This document shows positions 7,480 to 16,113 of a stretch of 51,869 nucleotides of DNA, one piece after another. The translations under genes were made by a program, and so were the position numbers. The notes under the pieces were generated by a model. It was not told where the DNA came from. It saw only the letters and a program-made list of their open reading frames with translations, and made no database searches. This stretch comes from an uncultured Anaeromyxobacter sp. (GTDB taxonomy: Bacteria; Myxococcota; Myxococcia; Myxococcales; Anaeromyxobacteraceae): the NCBI GenBank assembly GCA_903904005.1, contig CAIVAR010000112.1, forward strand, positions 1-51,869, in the 5' to 3' direction. The stretch's first letter is position 1; every line of letters starts with the position of its first letter.

Positions 7480-9624
7480 TCACCGCCCGGTGGCCCAGAG
7501 CGTGAAGGCATAGGCGTCGGCGCCCTGCTCGATCGCCTCCTTCACCTGGTCCGCGCCGCCATGGCCGGCGTTCCGCTCGATCCGCAGCAGCACCGGCCCG
7601 CCGGTGGTCGCCCACTGGAGCGCCGCGCCGAATTTCCGGGCGTGCAGCGGATCGACCCGGTCGTCGGAGTCGGCCGAGAGCAGCAGCGTGTGCGGGTAGC
7701 GCGTCCCCTTCTTCACGTGGTGGTAGGGAGAGTAGGCGCGCAGCGCCGGGAAGAGGGCGGGATCGTCGGCCGACCCGTACTCGGAGATCCAGGTCTTCCC
7801 CGAGCCGTGCAGGTGGTAGCGGACCATGTCGAGGAGCGGCACCGTGCAGATCACCGCGCCGAAGAGGTCGGGGCGCTGGACCATCGCCGCGCCCACGAGC
7901 AGCCCGCCGTTCGAGCCCCCGGAGATGACGAGCCGCTCCGGGCGGGTGTATCCGTTCGCCACGAGCCAGTCGGCGGCGGCGATGAAGTCGTCGAAGACGT
8001 TCTGCTTCTTCGCGAGCATGCCCTCCTCGTGCCAGCGCTCCCCGTACTCGTTCCCTCCGCGCAGGTTGGGGACCGCGAGGATCCCGCCGCGCTCCAGCCA
8101 GGCGAAGCGGGAGCCGCTGAAGTAGGGGAGCATCGGTTGCTGGAATCCGCCGTACCCGGTGAGGATCAGCCGCGCCGAACCGTCGAGCTTCTGGTCGCGC
8201 CGGCGAACCACGAACATCGACACCTTCGTCCCGTCCTTCGACGGGTAGAAGACCTGCTCGACCAGGTAGGGGGACGTGTCGGCCGGGACGCGGGTCCGGT
8301 ACCAGAGGTCGGTCGCCCCGGTGGCGACCCGGAGCGTGCGGATCTCCAGGGGGTGGGTGAACGACTCGAACCCGAGGAAGGCCTCCGGATCGAGCGGATC
8401 GCCGGAGAGGCCCGCCACCGATCCCGGCGCGGGCAAGGCGACCTCGATGGCTCCCCCGCCGTCGAGATCCCGGATCTCGAGCCGGCTCGTGGCGCTCCGC
8501 ATGTACCGGAGGACGAGCCGGCCGCCCAGGACGTCGGCGCCCTCCAGCGCAGCATTGGGGCGCTCGGCGACGACCGTGGTCCAGCCCGCGGGGTCCGGCG
8601 CGGCCGGATCCACCGAGACGACCTTCCACATGGAGGCGCCCTCGTTGGTCAGGACGTAGAACCGGCCATTCCACGAGGTGGGCCGGAACAGCGCCTTGCG
8701 CCCCGTGACGAGCGGGATCCAGGGACCGTCCTTGCGGGCGTCGCGGAAGTAGACGTCGTTGGAGGTCCAGCCGAAGTCGAGCGAGGCGAACAGGTGGTGG
8801 CCGTCCCGCGACACCGACAGCGTGAGCGAGATGCTCGGATTCCCGGTGGCTGGATGGACGAGCGCGTCCCCCGAGGACGGGGTCCCCAGCCGATGGAACC
8901 GTCCCTCGATGCGTCCCGGCCGGTCCGCCTCCGGGATCCTCGGATCGGTCGGGTAGAGCGAGTAGTAGAAGCCCTTCGAGTCGGGGGTCCACGACGGGTA
9001 AGCCTCCCGGCCCCCTTCGATCCGGTCCACCGCCGAGCGTTCGCCGCGGTCGACGTCGAGCAGCTCCAGGACCGCCTCGTCCGAATTGTTCTGCTTCACC
9101 TGGAAGGCCAGCGTCCTTCCGTCCCAGGAGGGCGACCACGCGCCCAGCGAGGCGCTCCCGTCCTTCGACCAGCCGTTGGGATCGAGGAGGACCTTCTCCG
9201 GACCGGCCCCCTCCCTCCAGTAGAGGACCGCCTTCTCCTGCGCCGCACCGCGGCGCTCGTAGAAGAGGCGACCGCCCCGTTTCACCGGGAGCCCCGTCAT
9301 GGCCTCGACCCGCGCCAGTTCCTCGATCCGTCTCGCCAGCGCACCCCGCTCCGGAAGGCTCGCCAGGAAGTCGCGGGAGAGCCGGTCCTCGGCGGTCACC
9401 CAGGCCTGGGTTCGGGGGGACTTCGCGTCCTCCAGCCAGCGGTAGGGATCGGGGACGGGGACGCCGTGGATCACGTCCACGACCGCCTCGCGCGGTGCGG
9501 CGGGGTATTCGAGGGGAGTCTTCATCGAGGACCCGGGCGCCGGGGCGCCCCCGGAGGTGGTGGCGCAGGCGGAGAGGAGGGCGAGGGCCGCGACGACGGC
9601 GGGCTTCCAGGTCGTTCGGGCCAT
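7480..9624 (-). CDS. Prolyl oligopeptidase (S9A), lipoprotein
   Basis: 714-residue serine peptidase cleaving after proline in short peptides. The N-terminus MARTTWKPAVVAALALLSAC is a lipoprotein signal with lipobox LSAC, so the enzyme is anchored in the cell envelope. An N-terminal beta-propeller (PYRWLEDAKSPRTQAWV onward) is followed by the alpha/beta hydrolase domain with GGSNGG (Ser571), the DDRVDP Asp motif and NAGHGG (His688). Length matches the family. A TAGGCT hexamer 8 bases before the ATG and absence of a ribosome site suggest a leaderless message. Confidence 0.94.
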   Translation of the reverse strand: MARTTWKPAVVAALALLSACATTSGGAPAPGSSMKTPLEYPAAPREAVVDVIHGVPVPDPYRWLEDAKSPRTQAWVTAEDRLSRDFLASLPERGALARRIEELARVEAMTGLPVKRGGRLFYERRGAAQEKAVLYWREGAGPEKVLLDPNGWSKDGSASLGAWSPSWDGRTLAFQVKQNNSDEAVLELLDVDRGERSAVDRIEGGREAYPSWTPDSKGFYYSLYPTDPRIPEADRPGRIEGRFHRLGTPSSGDALVHPATGNPSISLTLSVSRDGHHLFASLDFGWTSNDVYFRDARKDGPWIPLVTGRKALFRPTSWNGRFYVLTNEGASMWKVVSVDPAAPDPAGWTTVVAERPNAALEGADVLGGRLVLRYMRSATSRLEIRDLDGGGAIEVALPAPGSVAGLSGDPLDPEAFLGFESFTHPLEIRTLRVATGATDLWYRTRVPADTSPYLVEQVFYPSKDGTKVSMFVVRRRDQKLDGSARLILTGYGGFQQPMLPYFSGSRFAWLERGGILAVPNLRGGNEYGERWHEEGMLAKKQNVFDDFIAAADWLVANGYTRPERLVISGGSNGGLLVGAAMVQRPDLFGAVICTVPLLDMVRYHLHGSGKTWISEYGSADDPALFPALRAYSPYHHVKKGTRYPHTLLLSADSDDRVDPLHARKFGAALQWATTGGPVLLRIERNAGHGGADQVKEAIEQGADAYAFTLWATGR

Positions 9625-9632
9625 GGAGCCGG

Positions 9633-9665
9633 AGCCTAGTCCGGCTTCGGCCCCTCTGCTACAAC
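9633..9665. promoter_or_regulatory. Compact divergent promoter region between oligopeptidase and EamA genes
   Basis: Only 50 bases separate the two starts. On the minus strand TAGGCT (9633-9638) lies 8 bases before the oligopeptidase ATG. On the plus strand an extended -10 motif, TGCTACAAC (9657-9665), lies 9 bases before the EamA GTG. Neither gene has a Shine-Dalgarno sequence, so both transcripts may begin at or next to the start codon. -35 elements are not convincing. Confidence 0.45.
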
Positions 9666-9674
9666 CGCGCCGCC

Positions 9675-10580
9675 GTGGCCGACCTCGCACTCCTCGCGCT
9701 CACCCTCGTCTGGGGGACGACCTTCACCCTCGTGAAGCGGGTCCTCGACGCCGGGACGAGCCCGGGGGTCTTCCTGTCGCTCCGCTTCGGGCTCGCCACG
9801 GCGGTCCTCCTCGCCATCTGGCTCGTCCGCCGCCGGCGCTTCACCTCCGGTCTCCTCCGGGACGGCGGCCTGCTCGGGCTCGCCATGTTCGGAGGCTTCG
9901 CGCTCCAGACCATCGGGCTGCGCTTCACGACCCCGTCCCGCTCCGGGTTCATCACCGGCCTCGCCGTGGTGGTCGTCCCGCTCATCGCGAAGTTCCTGCA
10001 GGGGCGGCGTGTCGGGGGACCGGCCTGGGGCGGCGTCACGCTCGCGGTGGTGGGGCTCGCCATGCTCACGCGCCCCTTCGGCGGGGATGCCACCGCGGTG
10101 GTCCGGCTCGGCGACCTCCTGACCCTGGGCTGCGCGTTCGCCTACGCCTTCCAGATCGTCTGGACGAGCGAGTTCTCCCCGCGCCACGACCTGGTCTCCC
10201 TGACCTTCGTCCAGGTCGGCGTGACCTTCCTGGGGAGCCTCCTGCTGCTGGCCGTCGAGCCGATCCGGATCGCGCCGTCCGCGGAGCTCGCCGGCACCGT
10301 GGCCTTCACAGGCCTGGCCATGACGGTGGGCGCCTTCTTCGTGATGAACTGGGCCCAGCGCCACACCACCGCGGTCCGCGCGGCCATCATCTACGCGCTC
10401 GAGCCTCCCGCCGCGGCGGTCTTCTCCCACCTCGTGACCGGCGAGGTGCTGCCCGGCCTGGGCATCGCCGGTGGGGCCCTCATCCTGCTCGGGATCGTGG
10501 TCGCCGAGGTGGGCGGGGCGCTGCAGGCGAGGCGGGCCGGGGTGTCCGGGCGGGATCGGTCAGTCGACCAGGTCCCATGA
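9675..10580 (+). CDS. EamA/DMT-superfamily transporter
   Basis: 301-residue inner-membrane protein with ten hydrophobic segments in two EamA repeats. Repeat 1 starts ADLALLALTLVWGTTFTLVKRVL; repeat 2 begins near LGDLLTLGCAFAYAFQIVWTSEF. The LEPPAAAVFSHLVTGEVL segment near the end of repeat 2 is the family signature. Substrate cannot be read from sequence; exporters of amino acids or metabolites are common in the family. The GTG start follows an extended -10 motif directly. The 3' end overlaps the convergent DUF2442 gene by 21 bases. Confidence 0.9.
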   Translation: MADLALLALTLVWGTTFTLVKRVLDAGTSPGVFLSLRFGLATAVLLAIWLVRRRRFTSGLLRDGGLLGLAMFGGFALQTIGLRFTTPSRSGFITGLAVVVVPLIAKFLQGRRVGGPAWGGVTLAVVGLAMLTRPFGGDATAVVRLGDLLTLGCAFAYAFQIVWTSEFSPRHDLVSLTFVQVGVTFLGSLLLLAVEPIRIAPSAELAGTVAFTGLAMTVGAFFVMNWAQRHTTAVRAAIIYALEPPAAAVFSHLVTGEVLPGLGIAGGALILLGIVVAEVGGALQARRAGVSGRDRSVDQVP

Positions 10581-10826
10581 CGCTGGACGAAGTCCGTAGC
10601 GGAGCACCTGGGTGTCGATGTCGGCGCCGTTCGGCCAGGAGATGACACCCCCCTCGGGGTCCACGAAGGCCGTCCGGAAGCAGGCGGGATCGTCGCGCAT
10701 CGGCTGGAAGATCGGGCCGCGGACGTAAGGGTCGAGATCGATGTGCCTCGCCACGCCATCACTGAACGTGAATTCCACCTCGAACCCATCGAGGAAGCGG
10801 ATCTGGGTCACCCGGACGAGGTCCAT
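10560..10826 (-). CDS. DUF2442 family small protein
   Basis: 88-residue protein: MDLVRVTQIRFLDGFEVEFTFSDGVARHIDLDPYVRGPIFQPMRDDPACFRTAFVDPE matches the DUF2442 pattern, including the closing WPNGADI region. DUF2442 genes commonly sit beside DUF4160 genes as suspected toxin-antitoxin-like pairs. Here the position expected for the partner holds only a 25-codon fragment ending 10 bases upstream. AAGG before the ATG supports the start. Convergent 3' overlap with the EamA gene. Confidence 0.85.
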   Translation of the reverse strand: MDLVRVTQIRFLDGFEVEFTFSDGVARHIDLDPYVRGPIFQPMRDDPACFRTAFVDPEGGVISWPNGADIDTQVLRYGLRPASWDLVD

Positions 10827-10836
10827 CCTTCGATCC

Positions 10837-10914
10837 TTAGTCCAGGGGCGGAATCGGATCCAGGGGCATGCGAGCTCGCGCCTGCTCCCGGTAGAACTGG
10901 CTGATGGTGGGCAC
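10837..10914 (-). pseudogene. Probable DUF4160 remnant (N- and C-terminal ends joined)
   Basis: A 25-codon frame begins GTG with residues VPTISQFY, like the MPTISxFxG start of DUF4160 proteins. It continues directly with REQARARMPLDPIPPLD, like the carboxy end of that family (WxxAxxGxPLxxIxPL). The roughly 50-residue core (HxPPHFHxxY) is missing, so an in-frame internal deletion is the simplest reading. It ends in TAA just before DUF2442, the usual partner. Similarity is from memory of the family consensus. Confidence 0.5.
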
Positions 10915-11027
10915 GCACCCGCCGGGGAGCAGGACGCGGGCCAGCGCCCCGCGGCGAAGTTCGGCGGGTTCCCCGGCAACGGGGTCCGCCCCCCGGCCCG
11001 TTCGTCCGGGCCGCCGACAGCCCCGCC

Positions 11028-11036
11028 TGTTACACC
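11028..11036 (+). promoter_or_regulatory. Extended -10 motif before the MBL exonuclease gene
   Basis: TGTTACACC fits TGn plus a -10-like TACACC and lies 6 bases before the GTG start at 11043, with no ribosome site between. This places transcription initiation at about the start codon. Confidence 0.45.
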
Positions 11037-11042
11037 ATCCCC

Positions 11043-12032
11043 GTGAGGCGCTCCCCCATCGAGCTCGTCGCCGGTGAGCTCCGGGTCCGCGGGACCGGGC
11101 TCTACCTCGACGCCCGCCGCAAGCGCCCCTGCGGCTTCGTCTCCCACGCCCACGCCGACCACCTGGGGCGCCACGAGCGGACCATCGCCACCCGGGCCAC
11201 CGCGGCGCTCGCCCGCCACCGGCTGGGCGACCGGAAGGGGAGCGAGGTGCTCCCGGCCGACTACCGCGCCCCGTTCGGCCTGGGCGAGCTCACCCTCGAG
11301 CTCTTCTCCGCGGGGCACGTGCTCGGCTCGGCCCAGATCCGCATCACGCTCGCCGGGGGGCTCACCGTGGGTTACACGGGCGACCTGTGCACCGAGCCCA
11401 CCCGGACCGCCGAGCCCGCCGAGGTGATGCCCTGCGACGTCCTCCTCATGGAGTCGACCTTCGGCCTCCCGAAGTACGTCTTCCCGCCCAAGGAGGAGGT
11501 GCTGGCGGCGGTGCGTCGCTTCGTCGACGACACGCTGGCCGACGGCGCCACCCCGGTCCTGCTCGCCTACTCCCTCGGCAAGGCCCAGGAGGTGCTGAAG
11601 CACTTCGGGGAACTCGGCTACCCGTGCCGCGCCCATGCCAACATCCACGCCGTGAACCAGGTCTACGAGGCGCAGGGCGTCCCGCTGCCCAACGTCCGGC
11701 TGCTCGGCCCCGAGGGGGCCCTGCCGGGCGAGCTGGTGGTGGTGCCGCCGCAGCTGGCCCGCTCGGCGCCGATCTCCCGGATCCGCCCCCGCCGCACCGC
11801 GGTGCTGACCGGCTGGGCGCTCGACGGGCCCCGCTGGTACGGGAACGTCGACGCCTCCTTCCCCCTCTCCGACCACGCCGACTTCCCGTCGCTCCTGCGC
11901 TACGCCAGGGCCACCGGGGCCTCCCGGGTCTTCACCATGCACGGTCACGCCGAGCCGTTCGCCAAGGAGCTGCGGCGCGAGGGGATCCGCGCCGACGCGC
12001 TCGAGGAGTCCCCCCAGATGGAGCTGTGGTGA
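11043..12032 (+). CDS. MBL-fold/beta-CASP exonuclease (ligase-associated or mRNA 3'-processing-like)
   Basis: 329-residue metallo-beta-lactamase nuclease. VSHAHADHLGRH supplies the HxHxDH motif, YTGDLCTEPTRT the Asp motif, and LLMESTFG, ALLAYSLGKAQEVL and the PLSDHADF/TMHGHAEPF segments match the beta-CASP region of proteins annotated as ligase-associated DNA exonuclease or mRNA 3'-end processing factor. No ATP-dependent ligase gene is adjacent here, so RNA versus DNA substrate is undecided. The GTG start follows an extended -10. Its TGA overlaps the GTG of the pseudouridine synthase gene (GTGA, 12029-12032). Confidence 0.86.
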   Translation: MRRSPIELVAGELRVRGTGLYLDARRKRPCGFVSHAHADHLGRHERTIATRATAALARHRLGDRKGSEVLPADYRAPFGLGELTLELFSAGHVLGSAQIRITLAGGLTVGYTGDLCTEPTRTAEPAEVMPCDVLLMESTFGLPKYVFPPKEEVLAAVRRFVDDTLADGATPVLLAYSLGKAQEVLKHFGELGYPCRAHANIHAVNQVYEAQGVPLPNVRLLGPEGALPGELVVVPPQLARSAPISRIRPRRTAVLTGWALDGPRWYGNVDASFPLSDHADFPSLLRYARATGASRVFTMHGHAEPFAKELRREGIRADALEESPQMELW

Positions 12033-13045
12033 TCGAGCTCACGGTCAGCGAGGACGCCGCCGGACAGCGTCTCGACAAGTACGTCCGCCGCGCGCTGCGC
12101 GACGTCCCGCTCTCGCACGTCTACAAGATGTTCCGGACGAAGAAGATCCGCGTGAACGGCCTGCGCGGGAAGCCCGAGCAGATCCTCGCGGGCGGAGACA
12201 AGATCGCCATCCGCGGCGACGAGGAACGGCTGCTCGTGCCGGCCGGGGGAGCCGCTGGGGGCGCGTCCGGCGGGGCGCGCACCACCCGCCGCACCTTCGG
12301 CATCCTCCACGAGGACGAGCACCTGCTCGTGGTGGACAAGCCGGCGGGGCTGGCCGCCCACCCGGGCAGCGGGATCGAGGGGGCGACGCTCGTCGACGAG
12401 GTGCGGGCCCACCTGCGCGTCCCCGCCGACCTGCCGCCGGGGGAGTTCAAGCCCAGCCCGGCCCACCGGCTCGACCGGGAGACGAGCGGCGTGGTGCTGG
12501 TGGCGAAGACCCGCAGGGCCATGGTCCGGCTCGGCGAGATGTTCACCCAAGGTGACGAAGTCCGGAAGGCCTACCTGGCGCTCGCCAAGGGGAAGTTCGC
12601 CAAGAGCGCCGGCACCATCGACCTGCCGCTCTCCGAGCACGAGCAGACCTCCCGCTCCAAGGACCGACGCGGCGTGAACTTCCAGGAGGCGCTCACCCGC
12701 TGGCAGGTGATCTCGGCCAACCACGACGCCTCGCTGCTCCGGGTCGCCATCGAGACGGGGCGAACCCACCAGATCCGGCGCCACCTCCAGGCGGTGGGCC
12801 ACCCGGTGGCCGGCGACAAGCGCCACGGCGACTTCCCCTTCAACCGCGAGGCCAAGGCCCGGTGGGGTCTCAAGCGGATGTTCCTCCACGCCTTCCGGCT
12901 GGAGGTCCCGCACCCGGTGACCGGGGCGCCGCTCCGGTTCGAGGCGCCGCTCCCCCCCGACCTCCTCCTCGTGCTGGGGCGGGCCAACCTGGAGCCCCCC
13001 CCGGGAGCGGCCCGATCCGCCCCGCCCGCCCCGAAGCGGAATTGA
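12029..13045 (+). CDS. RluA-family pseudouridine synthase with S4 domain
   Basis: 338-residue enzyme converting uridine to pseudouridine in rRNA or tRNA. Residues 1-70 (AGQRLDKYVRRALRDVPLSHVYKMFRTKKIRVNG) are an S4 RNA-binding domain; the catalytic domain carries HRLDRETSGVVLVAKT with the active Asp, preceded by VVDKPAGLAAHPG. GRTHQIRRHLQAVGHPVAGDKRHGD closes the active site. A Gly/Ala-rich linker (residues ~74-88) separates the domains. The organisation is RluC/RluD-like, but the exact target site cannot be assigned. Coupled to the upstream nuclease. Confidence 0.93.
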   Translation: MIELTVSEDAAGQRLDKYVRRALRDVPLSHVYKMFRTKKIRVNGLRGKPEQILAGGDKIAIRGDEERLLVPAGGAAGGASGGARTTRRTFGILHEDEHLLVVDKPAGLAAHPGSGIEGATLVDEVRAHLRVPADLPPGEFKPSPAHRLDRETSGVVLVAKTRRAMVRLGEMFTQGDEVRKAYLALAKGKFAKSAGTIDLPLSEHEQTSRSKDRRGVNFQEALTRWQVISANHDASLLRVAIETGRTHQIRRHLQAVGHPVAGDKRHGDFPFNREAKARWGLKRMFLHAFRLEVPHPVTGAPLRFEAPLPPDLLLVLGRANLEPPPGAARSAPPAPKRN

Positions 13046-13070
13046 TCCGCGGGCGTCGGCTGCCTACAGT
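13042..13070 (+). promoter_or_regulatory. Sigma70-like promoter of the PBP1A gene
   Basis: TTGATC (13042-13047), a 17-base spacer and TACAGT (13065-13070) form a recognisable -35/-10 pair. The -35 overlaps the stop codon of the upstream pseudouridine synthase gene. The -10 ends 8 bases before the ATG at 13079 and there is no Shine-Dalgarno, predicting a leaderless mRNA. Confidence 0.6.
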
Positions 13071-13078
13071 CCCCCCGG

Positions 13079-15625
13079 ATGGCCGACAAGCCCACCCCGC
13101 CCGAGAGGCTGGTGCTCGACGGGGTGACCCCGCGGCGCCCCGCGTGGCGCATCGCGCTCCGCTGGACGTTCTTCACCCTGCTCGTGCTCGGCAACGCCGC
13201 GCTGGTGGCGGCGGTGGCCGGCTACTTCTGGCTCTCCCGCGACCTGCCCTCGGTGGAGACGCTCTCCGCCTACCGGCCGCCCGTGGTCTCGGAGATCGTG
13301 AGCGCCGACGGCCAGCTGGTGGGCGAGCTCTTCGAGGAGCGGCGGCGGGTGGTCCCGTACGACCGGATCCCCCGCCACGTGGTGCAGGCCTTCCTCGCCG
13401 CCGAGGACAAGAACTTCTTCCAGCACCACGGCGTCGACTGGATGGGGACGCTGCGGGCCGGTGTGAACACCTACCTCCTCCGGAAGAAGATCCAGGGCGG
13501 CTCCACCATCACCCAGCAGACCGCCAAGGCGCTGCTCGTCTCCTCCGAGGGCTTCGCCGAGGGGACGCGGAAGAACCTCCGGCGCAAGGCGCGCGAGGCC
13601 ATCCTGGCGGCCCGGCTGGAGCGGGCCTTCGGCAAGGAGGAGCTGCTCTGGCTCTACCTGAACGGCGTCTACCTCGGCCACCACAGCTACGGGATCGAGT
13701 CGGCCTCGGAGAACTACTTCCGCAAGTCCGTCGGGGAGCTCACCGTCGCCGAGGCGGCGCTGCTCGCCGGGCTGCCCCAGGCGCCCAGCCGCTACTCGCC
13801 GGTGCTCCACCCGGAGGCGGCGCGCAAGCGGCGCAGCTACGTCCTGCGCCGGATGCGCGAGGACGGCGCCATCACCGAGGACGAGCGGCGGGCCGCCGAC
13901 GATTCCCCGGTCCGGGTCCACGCCATCGACGACCCGTTCCGCGAGGTGGCGCCGTTCTACGCCGAGGCGGTGCGGCGCCGCGCCGTCGACCGGCACGGGA
14001 GCAGCCGCGTCCTGCGCGACGGACTGCGCTTCGAGGCGGCCATGGACCTCGACGAGCAGCGGGCCGCCCAGAAGGCCATGCTGAAGGGGCTGCTCGACGT
14101 CGACCGGCGCCAGGGCTACTGGGGACCGGTGGCCCGCGTCCAGGGGCCGGAGCAGGAGGCCCTGCGTGCGCGGCTCGCCCGGGCCTGGCCGGCCGGCTCG
14201 CTCGGCGTGGGCGACTTCGCGGTGGGGATCGTCTCGGCGGTGAACGACACCGCCGGGCAGGTCCGGGTCGAGGTGGGGGACGCGCAGGGGATCCTGCCCA
14301 TCTCCGGGATGCGCTGGGCCCGGCCCCCCAACCCCCAGGTTCACTGGGAGTATGCCATGATCCAGCGCCCCTCCACGGCCCTCAAGGCCGGGGACGTGGT
14401 GGTGGTGCGCCGCGTCGATCGGGAGGAGCTCGTCGCGCTGGAGCGGCAGACGAAGACCGGGAAGCCCGCCGAGGTTCCCGACGCCCCGCTGCTGCTGGCG
14501 CTCGAGCAGGAGCCGCGCCTCCAGGGGGCGCTCGTGGCGCTCGACCCCGGCACCGGCTACGTCGAGGCCATGGTGGGGGGCTACGACTTCGAGGCCTCCG
14601 AGTTCAACCGCGCCTTCCAGGCCTGCCGCCAGCCCGGCAGCGCCTTCAAGCCCATCCTGTACTCCGCCGCCATCGAGAAGCTCGGCTTCACCCCGTCCAC
14701 CCTCCTCACCGACGCGCCGGTGGTCTTCCGCGACTCCGAGCGCTCCTGGAAGCCCCAGAACTTCGGCGAGGACTTCAAGGGGGAGGTGCCGCTCCGCTCG
14801 GCGGTGATCTCGTCGATGAACATCCCCGCCGTGAAGACGGCCGAGCTCCTGGCCCGGAAGCTCGGTCCCGCCTTCCTGGGGGAGTGGGCCGCGTCGCTCG
14901 GCATCACCTCCCCGGTGAAGGCCGAGCTGGGCAGCGCGCTCGGAAGCTCCTGCGCCACCCTCTTCGACCTCGTCGACGTCTACGCGGTGCTCGAGCGGCA
15001 GGGGGTGAAGCGCACGCCGATCCTGGTGAAGCGGGTGCTCGACCGGGACGGGCGGCTGCTCGAGGACCGCGTCGCGCCCACCGACGCGTGGGCGCCCCTC
15101 GCCGAGCGGCTGGCCGGCGGCTACGCCGAGGTGAGGGAGGAGCGGCCGCGGGTCGTCGACCAGCGCGCCGCCTTCGTGCTCCAGCACCTGATGCAGGAGG
15201 TGGCCACGGTGGGGACCGGCGCCCAGGCGGCCAAGCTGGGAAAGCCGGTGGCCGGGAAGACCGGCACCACCAACGACTCCTTCGACACCTGGTTCCTGGG
15301 GTACACCGCCGACCGGGTGGCCGGGGTCTGGCTCGGGTTCGACCGCAACGAGCAGCCGCTGGGGCGAGCCGAGACCGGCGGCCGCGCCGCGCTCCCCATC
15401 TGGCTCGCCTACATGCAGGCGGCGCTGCGCGACCGGCCCCAGCCCGACTTCCCGATCCCCGAGGGCATCGTCTTCGTCCGCATCGACCCGAAGACCGGCG
15501 TGGCGGTGGAGCCCTTCGAGCCGGGCGTGCTCGAGCCCTACCTGGAGGGGACGGCCCCGGCGCCGAGGCCGCCGGGCGAGGCGGGCTCGACCCGGGTCGA
15601 CGTGCACGACCTGTTCTCGGAGTAG
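13079..15625 (+). CDS. mrcA: Penicillin-binding protein 1A (bifunctional transglycosylase/transpeptidase)
   Basis: 848-residue class A PBP that polymerises and cross-links peptidoglycan in the periplasm. A cytoplasmic N-terminus and one signal-anchor helix (residues ~30-48) precede the GT51 domain with AAEDKNFFQHHGVDW (catalytic Glu109) and GGSTITQQTAKALL. An intervening OB-like domain (residues ~350-470) is characteristic of PBP1A. The transpeptidase domain has GSAFK (nucleophile Ser521, Lys524), SMN (579-581) and KTGTTN (Lys727). Length is normal. A leaderless-type promoter precedes it and a GC hairpin follows. Confidence 0.95.
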   Translation: MADKPTPPERLVLDGVTPRRPAWRIALRWTFFTLLVLGNAALVAAVAGYFWLSRDLPSVETLSAYRPPVVSEIVSADGQLVGELFEERRRVVPYDRIPRHVVQAFLAAEDKNFFQHHGVDWMGTLRAGVNTYLLRKKIQGGSTITQQTAKALLVSSEGFAEGTRKNLRRKAREAILAARLERAFGKEELLWLYLNGVYLGHHSYGIESASENYFRKSVGELTVAEAALLAGLPQAPSRYSPVLHPEAARKRRSYVLRRMREDGAITEDERRAADDSPVRVHAIDDPFREVAPFYAEAVRRRAVDRHGSSRVLRDGLRFEAAMDLDEQRAAQKAMLKGLLDVDRRQGYWGPVARVQGPEQEALRARLARAWPAGSLGVGDFAVGIVSAVNDTAGQVRVEVGDAQGILPISGMRWARPPNPQVHWEYAMIQRPSTALKAGDVVVVRRVDREELVALERQTKTGKPAEVPDAPLLLALEQEPRLQGALVALDPGTGYVEAMVGGYDFEASEFNRAFQACRQPGSAFKPILYSAAIEKLGFTPSTLLTDAPVVFRDSERSWKPQNFGEDFKGEVPLRSAVISSMNIPAVKTAELLARKLGPAFLGEWAASLGITSPVKAELGSALGSSCATLFDLVDVYAVLERQGVKRTPILVKRVLDRDGRLLEDRVAPTDAWAPLAERLAGGYAEVREERPRVVDQRAAFVLQHLMQEVATVGTGAQAAKLGKPVAGKTGTTNDSFDTWFLGYTADRVAGVWLGFDRNEQPLGRAETGGRAALPIWLAYMQAALRDRPQPDFPIPEGIVFVRIDPKTGVAVEPFEPGVLEPYLEGTAPAPRPPGEAGSTRVDVHDLFSE

Positions 15626-15637
15626 CGGTCAGCCGCG

Positions 15638-15656
15638 CCTGCGCATGGCCCGCAGG
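15638..15656 (+). terminator. GC-rich hairpin after the PBP1A gene
   Basis: CCTGCG (15638-15643) pairs with CGCAGG (15651-15656) across a 7-base loop, 13 bases after the stop codon. There is no T tract, so it may be a weak intrinsic or pausing site. Confidence 0.35.
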
Positions 15657-15712
15657 TTCGCCTGCGCCTGTGCGTTGGAAACGCCGTCCCAGCGAGCCAG
15701 AAGGGCATGCCG

Positions 15713-15721
15713 TGTTATAAC
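15713..15721 (+). promoter_or_regulatory. Extended -10 promoter of the tat operon
   Basis: TGTTATAAC is a near-perfect extended -10 (TGn plus TATAAC), 11 bases before the tatB ATG. No ribosome site lies between them, so the transcript should have a leader of only a few bases. Confidence 0.6.
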
Positions 15722-15732
15722 CACCGGGTCCC

Positions 15733-16113
15733 ATGTTCGGCCTCGGCTTCGGCGAAATCGTCATCATCCTCGTGCTCGCGCTCGTGCTCCTCGGGCCGCA
15801 GAAGCTGCCCGAGGTCGCCAAGCAGCTGGGCAAGGGCTTCCGCGACTTCAAGCGGGCCACCGACGACCTGAAGGGGCAGTTCGAGCGGGAGCTCTACGCC
15901 GACGAGTCGAAGGCGCATCGCCCCCGCATCGCCCCGCCGACCGCCGCGGCCCCGGTCGCCGCCGCCGCTCCCCAGCCGGTGCCCCCGGCCAGCATCGACA
16001 ACGTGCCGGGGCTCGACGCTGCGCTCGCCGAGCCGGCCTCCCCGGTCGTGGCGTCTCCTGCGCCGGCCCCGGCGGCCGTTCCGGAGCCCGCCGGGCCGGT
16101 TCCGCCGGCATGA
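15733..16113 (+). CDS. tatB: Sec-independent translocase subunit TatB (TatA/B family)
   Basis: 126-residue TatA/B-family protein. One N-terminal membrane helix (MFGLGFGEIVIILVLALVLLG) is followed by the hinge PQKLPEV and an amphipathic helix (AKQLGKGFRDFKRATDDLKGQF), then a Pro/Ala-rich tail. Length, the GPQKLP hinge and direct coupling to tatC favour TatB over TatA; no second small Tat subunit is nearby, so a bifunctional TatA/B cannot be excluded. Its stop overlaps the tatC start (ATGA, 16110-16113). Confidence 0.9.
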   Translation: MFGLGFGEIVIILVLALVLLGPQKLPEVAKQLGKGFRDFKRATDDLKGQFERELYADESKAHRPRIAPPTAAAPVAAAAPQPVPPASIDNVPGLDAALAEPASPVVASPAPAPAAVPEPAGPVPPA

